Notes: a model not told the origin generated them from the letters alone. DNA of 64,000 bases from Paenibacillus farraposensis (GCF_020736845.1 NZ_JAFFQR010000105.1:241513-305512); one strand, 5' to 3'. Shown: positions 45,484-54,865, numbered from the stretch's first letter. A program made the numbers and translations.

Positions 45484-46413
45484 CTATAACTGTAGTTTAC
45501 TGATTTGCTCTTTAAGCTTGTCAGCAGATTGCAATAGTCTTGTCCGCTCCTCGTCATTGAGTGGAAGGTCCAAAATTTCGCGTACCCCGTTGTGATCCAC
45601 GATACTTGGCACACCCAAATATACGTCAGATACTCCGTTATAATCTTCCAGTAAGGTGGACACATTAAGTACAGACCCTTCGTCTCCGAGAATAGCAGCT
45701 ACGATCCGGTCCAGAGCCAGTCCAATGGCGTAAGAAGTTGCGCCTTTGGCATCTATAATTTCATAGGCTGCATTTTTTGTGCTTTCGAAAATTTCATTTT
45801 TCGTGTTTTCGTCCAGATCTAGCGGAGTTCCTGCAACGTTGGCGGTACTCCATACAGGCAGCTCGGAGTCACCATGTTCACCGATAATATGAGCATGGAT
45901 ACTGCGCGGGTCAATGCCTTTTTGCTTACCGATCAAATAACGGAAGCGCGCGCTGTCCAATAGCGTACCTGAGCCGATTACCCTGCTTGAAGGCCAGCCG
46001 CTGCGTTTCCAGGATATGTAGGAAAGAATATCGACCGGATTGGTAGCAATCACCAAAATGCCGTGTGTGTTTACCTTTACAATATTATCAATAATGCCTT
46101 CAAAAATTTCAGCATTACGCTTGAGCAGATCTATACGTGTCTCTCCCGGTTTTTGCGAAGCACCCGCCGTAACGATAATGATATCTGCATCACGGCAATC
46201 TTCATAATCCCCGGCCCACACTTTGACACCACCGAGAAAAGGGAGCCCATGATTCATATCGAGCATTTCCCCCTTCGCCTTTTTGGGGTTGATATCAATA
46301 AAGACAAGTTCTGACATGCGTTGGCGCAGCAGCAGGGTATAACCGGTCGTAGTGCCGACCGCTCCCATGCCGACAATGGCCACTCTGCTTCGTTTGTAAG
46401 GTTTTAAGCTCAT
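45484..46413 (-). CDS. ldh: L-lactate dehydrogenase
   Basis: Interconverts pyruvate and L-lactate with NADH. 309 residues. The Rossmann motif is VAIVGMGAVGTTTGYTLL, the substrate loop has GASQKPGETRIDLLKRN (Gln specific to lactate over malate, followed by the catalytic Arg), and the active-site His is in IIGEHGDSELPVWS. ATG 46413 follows AGAAGGAGATG. It is probably the fermentative enzyme. No clear Rex operator was seen upstream. Confidence 0.95.
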   Translation of the reverse strand: MSLKPYKRSRVAIVGMGAVGTTTGYTLLLRQRMSELVFIDINPKKAKGEMLDMNHGLPFLGGVKVWAGDYEDCRDADIIIVTAGASQKPGETRIDLLKRNAEIFEGIIDNIVKVNTHGILVIATNPVDILSYISWKRSGWPSSRVIGSGTLLDSARFRYLIGKQKGIDPRSIHAHIIGEHGDSELPVWSTANVAGTPLDLDENTKNEIFESTKNAAYEIIDAKGATSYAIGLALDRIVAAILGDEGSVLNVSTLLEDYNGVSDVYLGVPSIVDHNGVREILDLPLNDEERTRLLQSADKLKEQISKLQL

Positions 46414-46640
46414 AAAATCCGCATCTCCTTCTAGGTTGTATGCTTTTTTATTTTGAGAATTTATTCAAATTTTATCTTTCCAACTTAGTTTACCGTATAT
46501 GTGCGCTTGATTGCAAAGAAAATATGACATTTCCCCTTGACTTTACAGGAGGACTCGCTAATAATTAATCGAACGATAACATGCACTAAAGCGTTGCAGC
46601 AACGATTTACGTATGAAATTATGGAAAGAGGATTATGTAA

Positions 46641-48032
46641 ATGGACTTATTTCGCAAAAAAACAGAGCTACTTTCACATGAGGAAAATGGCTCTACAGGA
46701 AGCTTGAAGAGAACAATGAACGCTTTTGATCTTACTATGCTGGGTGTAGGCTGTATTATCGGTACGGGGATTTTTGTCATTACTGGCAAAGCGGCAGCAG
46801 AAAATGCCGGTCCCGGATTAATGCTTTCTTTTGTAATCGCAGGGATTGCCTGTGTACTGGCTGCCTTGTGCTATGCAGAGCTCTCATCTACCGTTCCCGC
46901 AGCGGGTAGCGCTTATGCATACAGTTATTTTGTTTTTGGAGAAGTTCTGGCCTGGGTGCTGGGCTGGGACTTAATTCTGGAATATGGTGTGGCGGCCGCC
47001 TCAGTGAGCAGTGGCTGGTCTGCTTACTTTCAAGGCTTGCTGGCAGGGTTCGACATCCATTTGCCGCTTGCACTAACCGCAGCCTACGATTCGGCTAAGG
47101 GAACCATTATTGATCTGCCTGCCGTGTGCATTATTATGCTTATCACGCTATTACTGGGTCTTGGGGCGCGGGAAACCGTTCGGTTTAATTTTTTGATGGT
47201 TTGTGTCAAAGTCGGGATTGTGTTGCTATTTATTGCAATCGGCATCTTTTATGTTAAGCCGGTCAACTGGACGCCATTTTTGCCTTTTGGATTTTCCGGT
47301 GTTTTTAGTGCAGCAGCGATCGTATTTTTCGCTTATCTGGGATTCGATGCAATCTCAACTGCGGCTGAAGAGGTACGCAATCCACAACGGACCATGCCAA
47401 TCGGCATCATTTCTTCGTTGGCGATTTGTACGGTACTCTATATAGCGGTTTCTATCGTACTAACAGGAATGGTGCCTTATACACAGCTGGGGGTAAGCGA
47501 CCCTGTTGCGTTTGCCCTACGCTATATTCATCAGAATTTTGTCGCCGGATTAATTTCAGTCGGTGCGATTGCGGGGATGACTACCGTTTTACTGGTGCTG
47601 TTGTATGGTCAAACACGATTAATTTTCTCAATATCCCGCGACGGGCTTTTACCGGTATTTTTGTCTACAGTAAATTCCAAAACTCAAACACCGATCCGAA
47701 GCACCTGGTTGGTCGGAAGTATCATCGCCTTGGCTAGTGGATTGTTTCCGTTACATGCACTGACCAATCTGACGAGTATTGGGACTCTGTTCGCTTTTGC
47801 GGTGGTATCGGTGGGAGTGATCGTACTCCGAAAAAAACGACCGGATTTGAAAAGGGGATTTGTCGTACCATGGGTTCCGGTGATTCCCATTTTAAGTGCG
47901 CTCGTGTGTATCGGTCTGATGCTTCAGCTCCATATCAGCACCTGGATCGGATTCATATTGTGGCTTCTGCTTGGGTTGTTGATTTATTTCTTTTATGGAT
48001 ACCACCAAAGTTTGTTGAATCGTAAATCTTAA
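46641..48032 (+). CDS. Amino-acid permease, APC superfamily (CAT-like)
   Basis: 463 residues with twelve or more membrane helices. Family motifs are MLGVGCIIGTGIFVITGKAA in helix 1, YAELSSTVPAAGSAYAYSYF, and FFAYLGFDAISTAAEEVRNP in helix 6. This matches YfnA/cationic amino-acid transporter-like uptake systems. The substrate is not assignable. GGAAAGAGG upstream serves as the ribosome site. Confidence 0.92.
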   Translation: MDLFRKKTELLSHEENGSTGSLKRTMNAFDLTMLGVGCIIGTGIFVITGKAAAENAGPGLMLSFVIAGIACVLAALCYAELSSTVPAAGSAYAYSYFVFGEVLAWVLGWDLILEYGVAAASVSSGWSAYFQGLLAGFDIHLPLALTAAYDSAKGTIIDLPAVCIIMLITLLLGLGARETVRFNFLMVCVKVGIVLLFIAIGIFYVKPVNWTPFLPFGFSGVFSAAAIVFFAYLGFDAISTAAEEVRNPQRTMPIGIISSLAICTVLYIAVSIVLTGMVPYTQLGVSDPVAFALRYIHQNFVAGLISVGAIAGMTTVLLVLLYGQTRLIFSISRDGLLPVFLSTVNSKTQTPIRSTWLVGSIIALASGLFPLHALTNLTSIGTLFAFAVVSVGVIVLRKKRPDLKRGFVVPWVPVIPILSALVCIGLMLQLHISTWIGFILWLLLGLLIYFFYGYHQSLLNRKS

Positions 48033-48049
48033 TTCAATTTGTATGAAAC

Positions 48050-48091
48050 AAGCCGGCATTCTGCACTTTGGTGCAGAACCGGTTTTTTTGT
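48050..48091 (+). terminator. Terminator after the permease
   Basis: CCGG and CTGCAC pair with GTGCAG and CCGG around TTTG, then TTTTTTT. Confidence 0.85.
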
Positions 48092-48192
48092 CACAAGCGC
48101 GAAAAGTGTCACATTAGGGCGTTTATGTTATAATTTTGTTTCAGATAAGCTTTTGGCACGGGATACCGCATGCCATCGAGGGAGGATTTTAT

Positions 48193-49443
48193 ATGAGACG
48201 GCGCTGGCGTGCGCTCCTGGGGGGAGTAATGCTATTAACAGGCTGCCTGTTGACAGCCTGTTCATCCGAAGCTCCACCAGCTGTAACGAAACCCCTGGTT
48301 GAAGAACCCGACGATCAGGGACAAACTATTACAATTAATCCACCGGTAGCTCCAAAGCTGGGTGATCCAAACGCCAAATATATAGTTCAGACACGAATCG
48401 CGGATTTTCATTTGATCAATAGCAATGAAGGCTTCGTTTGGGGAGTGACCCGAAATGAGTTTCGGCTCTATTATACGCATGATGGCGGAGAGACCTGGAA
48501 TAATATCTCTCCTTCCGAAAACGTCCAATTTCAAGACAAGCTCGAATATGGAAAGGATATCAGCTTTTCTGATTCCCATCATGGTTGGGTTGTTCGGCAA
48601 AACTTGGAGAAAACGGCGACGGTTATACTTCGAACGGCTGATGGAGGGCAGAGCTGGGATGTGTCAGCGCTTCCAAATGGGGAACACGTGAGTTCGATTC
48701 AATATGTGAATCCGATGACGGGCTGGATCATGGCCTATGTAGACCTGAATGAGCAGGATCAACAAAAACTGTTATATCACACCACTAATGGGGGAGCCAC
48801 CTGGAAAAAGGTTGCACAGAGTTCGAGCATGGTATCTCAAGAATCAGGCTCGGGGTTGCCCGATCAGGGCAGTCTGGCAGGAATGGGTTTTTCCTACAGT
48901 AATCAAGGCTTTGTAGCGATCAATCTCGATAGCAGTGTAAAGCTGTATAGGAGTTCGAATCAAGGGAAAATCTGGACCCCGGTAGCCAATCGAATGCAGG
49001 GCTGCCCGCAGGCCAAAGCAGAAGCCCAGCAGTCCCTTAAGGGCAACAGTTCCTCGTATTGGGTTCCGGTTCTCTGTTATGGGGATCACGGCACACAGTA
49101 TAACGGGCTGTTTACTGCTGATGCAGGCACACGATGGAATAGTATGTCTTTGGGTCTGAGCAGCAGCAGTAAGTCAATTCTCCCTGGGCGTACTTTTCTT
49201 AATGAAAAGGAAGGCTGGATTATAAACCAAAATGGAATGAGCCGCACACTGGATGGGGGAAAGACGTGGACAAGCCTCTCGGGCAACAGAGTGCTGGCTT
49301 CGAAGCTAAAAGATTACCCTCGGGCGGTCAAGCTTCGTTTTGCTTCATCTTCTGTAGGCTGGCTGCTTCTCGAACGTTTGGATGATAAGAAATCGCTATT
49401 ATTGAAAACGACAGACGGCGGTGTAAACTGGAGAATTTTATAG
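48193..49443 (+). CDS. Lipoprotein with BNR/Ycf48-like propeller repeats
   Basis: 416 residues from ATG 48193 behind GGGAGGATTTT. A longer frame from 48136 lacks a ribosome site. Signal with lipobox LLTAC (Cys about 22). The rest is a seven-bladed-type propeller with repeated THDGGETWNN, TADGGQSWDV, TTNGGATWKK, SSNQGKIWTP, TLDGGKTWTS and TTDGGVNWRI motifs, as in Ycf48/HCF136-like and sialidase-type repeat proteins. It is anchored outside the membrane. No catalytic function can be claimed. Confidence 0.85.
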   Translation: MRRRWRALLGGVMLLTGCLLTACSSEAPPAVTKPLVEEPDDQGQTITINPPVAPKLGDPNAKYIVQTRIADFHLINSNEGFVWGVTRNEFRLYYTHDGGETWNNISPSENVQFQDKLEYGKDISFSDSHHGWVVRQNLEKTATVILRTADGGQSWDVSALPNGEHVSSIQYVNPMTGWIMAYVDLNEQDQQKLLYHTTNGGATWKKVAQSSSMVSQESGSGLPDQGSLAGMGFSYSNQGFVAINLDSSVKLYRSSNQGKIWTPVANRMQGCPQAKAEAQQSLKGNSSSYWVPVLCYGDHGTQYNGLFTADAGTRWNSMSLGLSSSSKSILPGRTFLNEKEGWIINQNGMSRTLDGGKTWTSLSGNRVLASKLKDYPRAVKLRFASSSVGWLLLERLDDKKSLLLKTTDGGVNWRIL

Positions 49444-49640
49444 CTTTTGAAAGGTAATGGCCCCGGGCTTTTTTCCTCATCTTGCAGCTTATAAAGAGGC
49501 ATGCAGACATGAGAAAATTAGCGCGGGGCGTTCTATTTTAAAAAATTTAAATTTTTTACGACATTATGTGAAAATAATCACAATCTAGTGAATGACGCGC
49601 TGATATACTGAACCTATAAACAACAATAGGAGTGATAATC

Positions 49641-49823
49641 ATGAGAGCGAATCAAGATCATATGTTAACCCAATACTACCTTCAATTTTGTTACACTTGC
49701 CAGGATGCCTACGGCTGCACGACTGAAGAGGACTGCAAGCTGTGCGCAGAGCGCTACGCAGAAACTGAGGATTGTGACGTTCTCGATGAGACGCAACGTT
49801 ATCTCCAGCTTGTACATGCTTAA
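49641..49823 (+). CDS. Small cysteine-rich protein
   Basis: 60 residues: MRANQDHMLTQYYLQFCYTC then QDAYGCTTEEDCKLCAERYA and ETEDCDVLDETQRYLQLVHA. Six Cys, with CYTC, C-x6-C, CKLC and C-x8-C spacings that could bind zinc or an iron-sulphur cluster. ATG 49641 with AGGAGTG at 49628 is well placed; an in-frame GTG lies at 49632. I do not recognise a named family. Confidence 0.7.
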   Translation: MRANQDHMLTQYYLQFCYTCQDAYGCTTEEDCKLCAERYAETEDCDVLDETQRYLQLVHA

Positions 49824-49855
49824 ATCAATGTACCATTCTGATATCGCCATATCTT

Positions 49856-49883
49856 GAGCCTCCCGGATCATTCCGTGGAGGCT
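49856..49883 (+). terminator. Weak hairpin after the cysteine-rich gene
   Basis: GAGCCTCC pairs with GGAGGCTC around a 12-base loop. There is no proper T run, so termination may be weak. Confidence 0.4.
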
Positions 49884-50011
49884 CTTGGCGTTCTTAAGGG
49901 TAATGATCAAATTTGGGCAGGCAGCTACATATACTGTTACAGAAAGCTTGGGTCAGGTGAGATGCCCGGCGATTTCCCTGTGGAATGCCTGGCGGAGAGG
50001 AGTGCGCGAGC

Positions 50012-50407
50012 ATGGGATTTGAGTCATTATGGATGTTCGATTGGCTGGGTACGGTACTGCCCGTATTTTTCGCGGTTGTGCTGGGCATTGTCGTGTTGTC
50101 TGCGGGCAAGGAAGTCATGGAGTGGAGCCGAAATAAAAAGCAGCCTGTATTGACGGTCAGTTCCCGGATTACGGCCAGAAGGACACATCTCCAGCAAAGG
50201 CGGCAGGAGGAGCAAGGGACTCGTCCCTACACTTTCTATTATGTAACCTTCGAGGTGGAGAGTGGCGACCGGATGGAGTTTAAGGTAACCGGGGAAGAAT
50301 ACGGTCAATGTGCGGAGGGGGATGAAGGACGGCTTACCTTTCAGGGTACACGGTATATCGGGTTTGAACGGCTTAATCGCTATAGCTTGGAACAAGTTAA
50401 ACTGTGA
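50012..50407 (+). CDS. DUF2500 family membrane-anchored protein
   Basis: 131 residues. N-terminal membrane helix (LGTVLPVFFAVVLGIVVLSAG), then a beta domain with PVLTVSSRITARRTH, YYVTFEVESGDRMEFKVTGE and EGDEGRLTFQGTRYIGFER, the DUF2500 pattern. ATG 50012 follows GGAGAGGAG. Its stop overlaps a GTG start (GTGA) of the next, interrupted frame, so the two were translated together. Function unknown. Confidence 0.82.
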   Translation: MGFESLWMFDWLGTVLPVFFAVVLGIVVLSAGKEVMEWSRNKKQPVLTVSSRITARRTHLQQRRQEEQGTRPYTFYYVTFEVESGDRMEFKVTGEEYGQCAEGDEGRLTFQGTRYIGFERLNRYSLEQVKL

Positions 50408-50784
50408 TCAGAGTCTCTTCCCCTTATGATGATTTGCAGCCTTCTGCGATGCAACAAGGCAGGGGGCTGCGGATGTTTCTTGAACAGCACATTTTGGTAC
50501 CGTCCCGGGATCCTGAATAAGAGAATGGTAGATTCGTTCAATTTCTTGTTTATCCGCAGATCGACTACAAAGCTGAAATTTCCAGCGGAGGCAAAGCTGT
50601 CTACGAAAGATGCCATTATCCCAATATGCCATTGCACGAAAGTGATGGACAAATCTTCATCTCCGATTGGATAGAACCAGCGGAAATGGAGTTTTTACTC
50701 CATTATCTTCATCAATTTGGCTCCTTTTTGCTGGATATCCATCCTCATTCCATTAAACAGGATTTTGTTGAGCAGCTGGAGTAA
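50404..50784 (+). pseudogene. Hypothetical 126-residue protein with one in-frame stop
   Basis: From GTG 50404, overlapping the DUF2500 stop, one frame runs to TAA 50784 and is broken only by TAA at 50518 (codon 39). The sequence around it looks like real protein: MQQGRGLRMFLEQHILVPSR before, and FVQFLVYPQIDYKAEISSGG, HYPNMPLHESDGQIFISDWI and FLLDIHPHSIKQDFVEQLE after. No family recognised. It may be a recent nonsense mutation or a sequence error; stop read-through is unlikely. Confidence 0.6.
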
Positions 50785-50863
50785 ATGAAAATCAGAATGA
50801 GCAGCGATTAATGCTTGTTTTATCTGCCAGTAAATTTATGGGAGGCACCGAAGTGGAGCGCTA

Positions 50864-50893
50864 AGAGCCCCGAATGAGGGGCTATTTTTTTTT
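50864..50893 (+). terminator. Intrinsic terminator
   Basis: AGCCCC pairs with GGGGCT around GAATGA, followed by a run of nine T's. Confidence 0.85.
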
Positions 50894-50963
50894 CAAAGCT
50901 GTCACCTATTGGGCATTTGTACCATACGATACGGTATGTGATGAAGAGCGAGGAGGGGACGCG

Positions 50964-51386
50964 GTGGCAGTAATCAATGTCAACTCAGGGGATGTAAGGA
51001 CGCTCGCCAGACTAATGCGGGCGGAAGCCGAAGGAGAAGGAGAGCTGGGAATGCTCATGGTCGGCAATGTTGGTGTGAACCGGATTCTAGGCAATTGTCT
51101 GGACTTCCGGGGGGTACGTCTTATGAATGATATGGTGTTTCAAAGCCCCGGCGGATTTGAAGCCGTTCAGAAGGGGTATTTTTATCAGAGAGCTCGTGAT
51201 CGGGATGTTCGACTTGCCAGACGTGTAATTAATGGTGAGAAAATACGTCCCGCATCGAATGCATTATGGTTTTTCAGACCTTCCGGAGAGTGTCCGGATA
51301 CCTGGTATAACCAGGTCAATTCCGGGCGCTACAAAGCGCACTGCTTTTTTATGCCTTCCGTACAGGATTGTCCTAATGTTTTTTAA
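50964..51386 (+). CDS. cwlJ: Spore cortex-lytic enzyme CwlJ
   Basis: Hydrolase that degrades cortex peptidoglycan during spore germination, triggered by calcium-dipicolinate. 140 residues, like the 142 of B. subtilis CwlJ. It aligns along its length: LARLMRAEAEGEGELGMLMV, GNVGVNRI, FEAVQKGYFYQRARD, WFFRPSGECPDTWYNQ and HCFFMP. The Glu of RAEAEGEG is the expected catalytic residue of this Hydrolase_2 family. GTG 50964 follows GAGGAGGGG; the longer upstream frame overlaps the terminator. gerQ follows 49 bp later, as in Bacillus. Confidence 0.93.
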   Translation: MAVINVNSGDVRTLARLMRAEAEGEGELGMLMVGNVGVNRILGNCLDFRGVRLMNDMVFQSPGGFEAVQKGYFYQRARDRDVRLARRVINGEKIRPASNALWFFRPSGECPDTWYNQVNSGRYKAHCFFMPSVQDCPNVF

Positions 51387-51435
51387 GCGTCTTCCAATTG
51401 CTTAATGATCTAAAACTATTTTAGGAGGAATTTAC

Positions 51436-51927
51436 ATGATTACACAGCAAACCTATCGTCCTGCATCTTATTGTTCCGGTAACGGGTATCCCGAATGGCC
51501 AAGGGGGATGTCACCGACGGGAGCCATGCAACCCATGTACCCGATGCAACCCATGCAATCCATGCAGCCTATGACTGGCTTTCCGCCACAAGTCACCAGC
51601 GGCAGCGCCATGACACCTACGGGAACGGTGGTACAGGTTCAGGCTCCGGTATATGAGCAATCATACATTGAAAATATTTTACGCTTGAACCTGGGTAAAA
51701 CAGGAACTTTTTATATGACCTACGAAAATAACCGGGAATGGAACGCCAAAATATTTAAGGGCGTTCTGGAAGCGGCTGGTCGTGACCATATTATTATTAG
51801 TGAGCCAGCTACAGGCAAGCGAATCATCTTACTTATGGTAAACCTGGATTATGCTACTTTTAATGAGCCTTTGGTATATCAATATCCCGGCGTCATGGGG
51901 AGTCCGGGTACCTCCCCGGTTCGCTGA
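51436..51927 (+). CDS. gerQ: Spore coat protein GerQ
   Basis: Coat protein needed to place CwlJ in the spore. 163 residues. The N-terminal half is low-complexity with MQPMYPMQPMQSMQPM repeats (about 33-50). The C-terminal half is the GerQ domain (YIENILRLNLGKTGTFYMTY, WNAKIFKGVLEAAGRDHIII, NLDYATFNEPLVY). The ribosome site is AGGAGGAA. Its place next to cwlJ supports both names. Confidence 0.93.
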   Translation: MITQQTYRPASYCSGNGYPEWPRGMSPTGAMQPMYPMQPMQSMQPMTGFPPQVTSGSAMTPTGTVVQVQAPVYEQSYIENILRLNLGKTGTFYMTYENNREWNAKIFKGVLEAAGRDHIIISEPATGKRIILLMVNLDYATFNEPLVYQYPGVMGSPGTSPVR

Positions 51928-51945
51928 TGCCTTCATATATATGAG

Positions 51946-51984
51946 AATACATCCTCTGCCGCGGCGGGGGATGTATTTTATTTA
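51946..51984 (+). terminator. Terminator of cwlJ-gerQ
   Basis: AATACATCC pairs with GGATGTATT, then TTATTTATT. Confidence 0.8.
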
Positions 51985-52089
51985 TTGTCTTTCTCAAATA
52001 TAGTTGCTTTCCTTGTGGTAAGAGGCGAAAAATGAAGTTTTTTGACTTACATGATAGGGTGAGCTGTTTTTTCTGACATGGCTTGCGGT

Positions 52090-52117
52090 TTGACTGTATA
52101 GAGTATAGTTATATAAT
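52090..52117 (+). promoter_or_regulatory. Promoter of the CNNM/CBS transporter gene
   Basis: TTGACT (52090-52095), 16-bp spacer, TATAAT (52112-52117). The leader to 52283 is about 160 bases and contains AAGGAGGTG at 52249. No known riboswitch was recognised in it. Confidence 0.6.
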
Positions 52118-52282
52118 TAAATATAAGCTGATGAATGATTTAATCAATCATGCGGAATAAGGCTAATGGAAGCCGGAAGAGGTGAATATGTTGGGAAGTT
52201 GACGCTGGTTATGATGTGTTATCGTTCTGTCTATGATGAAAATATCCGAAGGAGGTGCGCCTGTCTGCCGTAATGACGGCTG

Positions 52283-53617
52283 ATGGGGAGCATATTGAGT
52301 GACCCTTTACCGAGTATATTTAACTTAATTATTGTTTTTGCATTAGTATTATTAAATGGTTTTTTTGTATCTGCGGAATTTGCCATGGTCAAGATTAGAG
52401 GCAGCCGTATTGAAACACTGGTGGAGGCGGGCAACAAAAAGGCCGTATACGCCGCGAAAATGTTACACAATTTGGACGCATACCTGTCAGCCTGCCAGTT
52501 GGGCATTACGCTGGCATCGCTGGGACTGGGATGGATCGGTGAGCCGGCCATCGCGCACTTGATCGAACCCGTATTTACCGCCGTCGGCCTGGGAGCAGTA
52601 TATGTGCATGGAGCTGCCGTGGTTATTGCATTTATTGTCATTACGATTTTGCATATTGTGCTGGGTGAATTGGCCCCTAAAACGATAGCTATTCGTAAAT
52701 CTGAAACCATAACGCTGTATTCGGCCATGCTGATGACTTGGTTTTACAAGCTAATGTACCCGTTCATCTGGGTACTTAATGGTATGGCGAACAGCCTGTT
52801 GCGTTTGTTCCGTATGGAGCCGGTATCCGAACATGATGATTCCGCGCATACGGGAGATGAAATACGCATTCTGATGAAAGAAAGTAATAAGAGCGGACTA
52901 ATTGATAATACGGAATTGGCGCTTGTTGATAATATATTTGATTTTGCCGACACGACCGCCAGGGAAATTATGATTCCGCGAACCGAGATGATCTGTTTGT
53001 ACAGCAATGAGTCCAGAGAAGAAAATCTCGCAATTGCAACGGAAAGCATGAGAACCCGTTATCCGATCTGCGCCGAAGATAAGGACCATATCATTGGCTT
53101 TATTCATATTAAGGACCTTCTGCGGGCGAACACACTGGATACCCGTACGATGATTCGCCCAATTCTGGCTGTTCCTGAATCAACTCAAATTAGTGATCTG
53201 CTCAAGCGCATGCAGCGTAGCAAGACGCAAATTGCGATCCTGATTGATGAATATGGCGGGACATCAGGGATGGTAACGCTGGAAGACATTATGGAAGAAA
53301 TCGTGGGTGAAATTCAGGATGAGTTCGACCAGGAACGTCCTAGCTGTGAGCAGATTAATGACGAGGAATTTTCCATTGACGGTATGTTATTAATTGATGA
53401 AGTGAACGATCGCTTTGGACTGGAACTCGATCATGAGGATTATGATACGGTGGGGGGCTGGCTATATTCACATGTTGAGGTTATTCCTCCACAGCCGGGT
53501 CAGTCTGTCGTGTTTGAAGGATGTATGTTCGTTGTAGAGGAAGTTGAAAACAAGCGGATTTCACGTATACGGCTGATAAAGCAGCCCATCATCGTGGAGG
53601 AAGCAGGAGTCTCATAG
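52283..53617 (+). CDS. CNNM/CBS-domain membrane protein (HlyC/CorC family)
   Basis: 444 residues. CNNM domain about 1-200 with four membrane segments (LIIVFALVLLNGFFVSAEFA, AAVVIAFIVITILHIVLGEL), then two CBS domains (about 215-335: IMIPRTEMICLYS, LIDEYGGTSGMVTLEDIMEE) and a CorC_HlyC domain (about 350-435: GGWLYSHVEVIPPQPGQSVV). The family is linked to magnesium or cation export. The start is uncertain: ATG 52283 has no close ribosome site, while TTG 52295 follows GGGGAG, and AAGGAGGTG lies 26 bases upstream. Confidence 0.9.
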   Translation: MGSILSDPLPSIFNLIIVFALVLLNGFFVSAEFAMVKIRGSRIETLVEAGNKKAVYAAKMLHNLDAYLSACQLGITLASLGLGWIGEPAIAHLIEPVFTAVGLGAVYVHGAAVVIAFIVITILHIVLGELAPKTIAIRKSETITLYSAMLMTWFYKLMYPFIWVLNGMANSLLRLFRMEPVSEHDDSAHTGDEIRILMKESNKSGLIDNTELALVDNIFDFADTTAREIMIPRTEMICLYSNESREENLAIATESMRTRYPICAEDKDHIIGFIHIKDLLRANTLDTRTMIRPILAVPESTQISDLLKRMQRSKTQIAILIDEYGGTSGMVTLEDIMEEIVGEIQDEFDQERPSCEQINDEEFSIDGMLLIDEVNDRFGLELDHEDYDTVGGWLYSHVEVIPPQPGQSVVFEGCMFVVEEVENKRISRIRLIKQPIIVEEAGVS

Positions 53618-53631
53618 TGAAATAAACCTAG

Positions 53632-53664
53632 GAAGCGACCTTGAGTGATGAGGTCGCTTTTTCA
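53632..53664 (+). terminator. Intrinsic terminator
   Basis: AAGCGACCT pairs with AGGTCGCTT around TGAGTGATG, then TTTC. Confidence 0.85.
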
Positions 53665-53673
53665 TTTATCTTC

Positions 53674-53702
53674 TTTACAAGAACGATATGAATTGATATG
53701 AT
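53674..53702 (+). promoter_or_regulatory. Promoter of bioB
   Basis: TTTACA (53674-53679), 17-bp spacer, TATGAT (53697-53702), directly followed by the BirA operator. Confidence 0.6.
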
Positions 53703-53712
53703 GTTCGTATTA

Positions 53713-53746
53713 TTGTCAACCATATTAAGTGTAATTAGGTTGACAA
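53713..53746. promoter_or_regulatory. BirA (biotin repressor) operator
   Basis: TTGTCAACC and GGTTGACAA are perfect inverted arms 16 bp apart. This is the arm type and spacing known for Firmicute BirA boxes. It covers the likely bioB transcription start, so biotin-bound BirA would repress it. Confidence 0.85.
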
Positions 53747-53815
53747 TAATGTTGGAATTCAATCATCCTGACACATTATTGCTTCTGCATGATCAAATTG
53801 AGGGAGGTACAAAGT

Positions 53816-54865
53816 ATGAAATTATTGAATGAGACGTTGGATTGGTGCTCGTTGGCCGAGCAAGCAATCCACGGGAATAAGCTGCCGCTAAAGGAAGGAA
53901 TCGCGATACTTGAAGCGAGCGATGAGGAACTCCTGCCGATTATGCAAGCTGCATTTCAGATACGGCATCATTTTTACGGTAAAAAGGTTAAGCTTAACAT
54001 GATCATGAATGCCAAAAGCGGTCTGTGCCCGGAGGATTGTGGTTATTGCTCACAATCTATTGTATCTACGGCGCCTGTCAGCAAGTACAGTATGCTGGAC
54101 AAGGAGTCTTTGCTGGCTGGGGCGAATGAAGCGTTAGCCCGGAAAGCAGGAACGTATTGTATTGTCGCCTCTGGCAAAGGACCGACGGAACGGGAGCTGG
54201 ACCAGGTAATTGAGGCTGTGCAGGAGATTACCCGGACGATGCCGCTCAAAATTTGCGCTTGTCTGGGGATTCTCAAGGAAGATCAGGCCCGGAGGCTGGC
54301 AGAGGCTGGTGTGCATCGCTATAACCATAATTTAAATACAAGCAGAACTAACTACCCGTCCATTACCAGTACACATACATATGATCAACGCATTGAAACC
54401 GTAAAAACAACTCAATCCTACGGGATGTCTCCATGCTCTGGCGTTATTATCGGTATGGGGGAAACAAATGAGGAAATCGTTGAAATGGCCTATGCCTTAC
54501 GGGAGCTTGATGCGGATTCGATTCCGGTTAACTTCCTGAATCCGATTCCCGGAACCCCGCTGGAAGGAGCACAACGTGTATCCCCGATCCGAGCGTTAAA
54601 GGTGTTGGCATTGTTCCGGTTCATCTGTCCCTCCAAAGAAATACGTGTCGCTGGCGGCCGGGAGTTGAATTTACGCTCGCTACAGCCTCTGTCTCTCTAT
54701 GCGGCCAATTCGATTTTTGTAGGAGATTATTTGACGACAGAAGGGCAAGAAGTTACGGCTGATCATCAAATGATTGAAGATCTCGGGTTTGAAATTGAGA
54801 TGTGTGCCCTTTCAACTGATAATAAAAGTTGTTCAAACTTGGAAGGAGCGATGAGCGATGAGTGA
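53816..54865 (+). CDS. bioB: Biotin synthase
   Basis: Radical-SAM enzyme that inserts sulphur into dethiobiotin. 349 residues from ATG 53816 behind AGGGAGG. The CxxxCxxC cluster motif reads SGLCPEDCGYCSQS, followed by KICACLGILKEDQARRLAEA, the conserved RYNHNLNTS-type motif (HRYNHNLNTS), and SGVIIGMGETNEE. No other bio genes are nearby, so it is a stand-alone BirA-regulated unit. Its end overlaps the start of a broken gldA by 8 bp. Confidence 0.95.
   Translation: MKLLNETLDWCSLAEQAIHGNKLPLKEGIAILEASDEELLPIMQAAFQIRHHFYGKKVKLNMIMNAKSGLCPEDCGYCSQSIVSTAPVSKYSMLDKESLLAGANEALARKAGTYCIVASGKGPTERELDQVIEAVQEITRTMPLKICACLGILKEDQARRLAEAGVHRYNHNLNTSRTNYPSITSTHTYDQRIETVKTTQSYGMSPCSGVIIGMGETNEEIVEMAYALRELDADSIPVNFLNPIPGTPLEGAQRVSPIRALKVLALFRFICPSKEIRVAGGRELNLRSLQPLSLYAANSIFVGDYLTTEGQEVTADHQMIEDLGFEIEMCALSTDNKSCSNLEGAMSDE

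Noticed and set aside
51528..51585. Met-Gln-Pro repeats as a possible CRISPR or tandem-repeat element
   Set aside because: They are codon repeats in frame within gerQ (MQPM units), a normal low-complexity coat-protein region. No CRISPR-like repeat-spacer array exists anywhere in the window.
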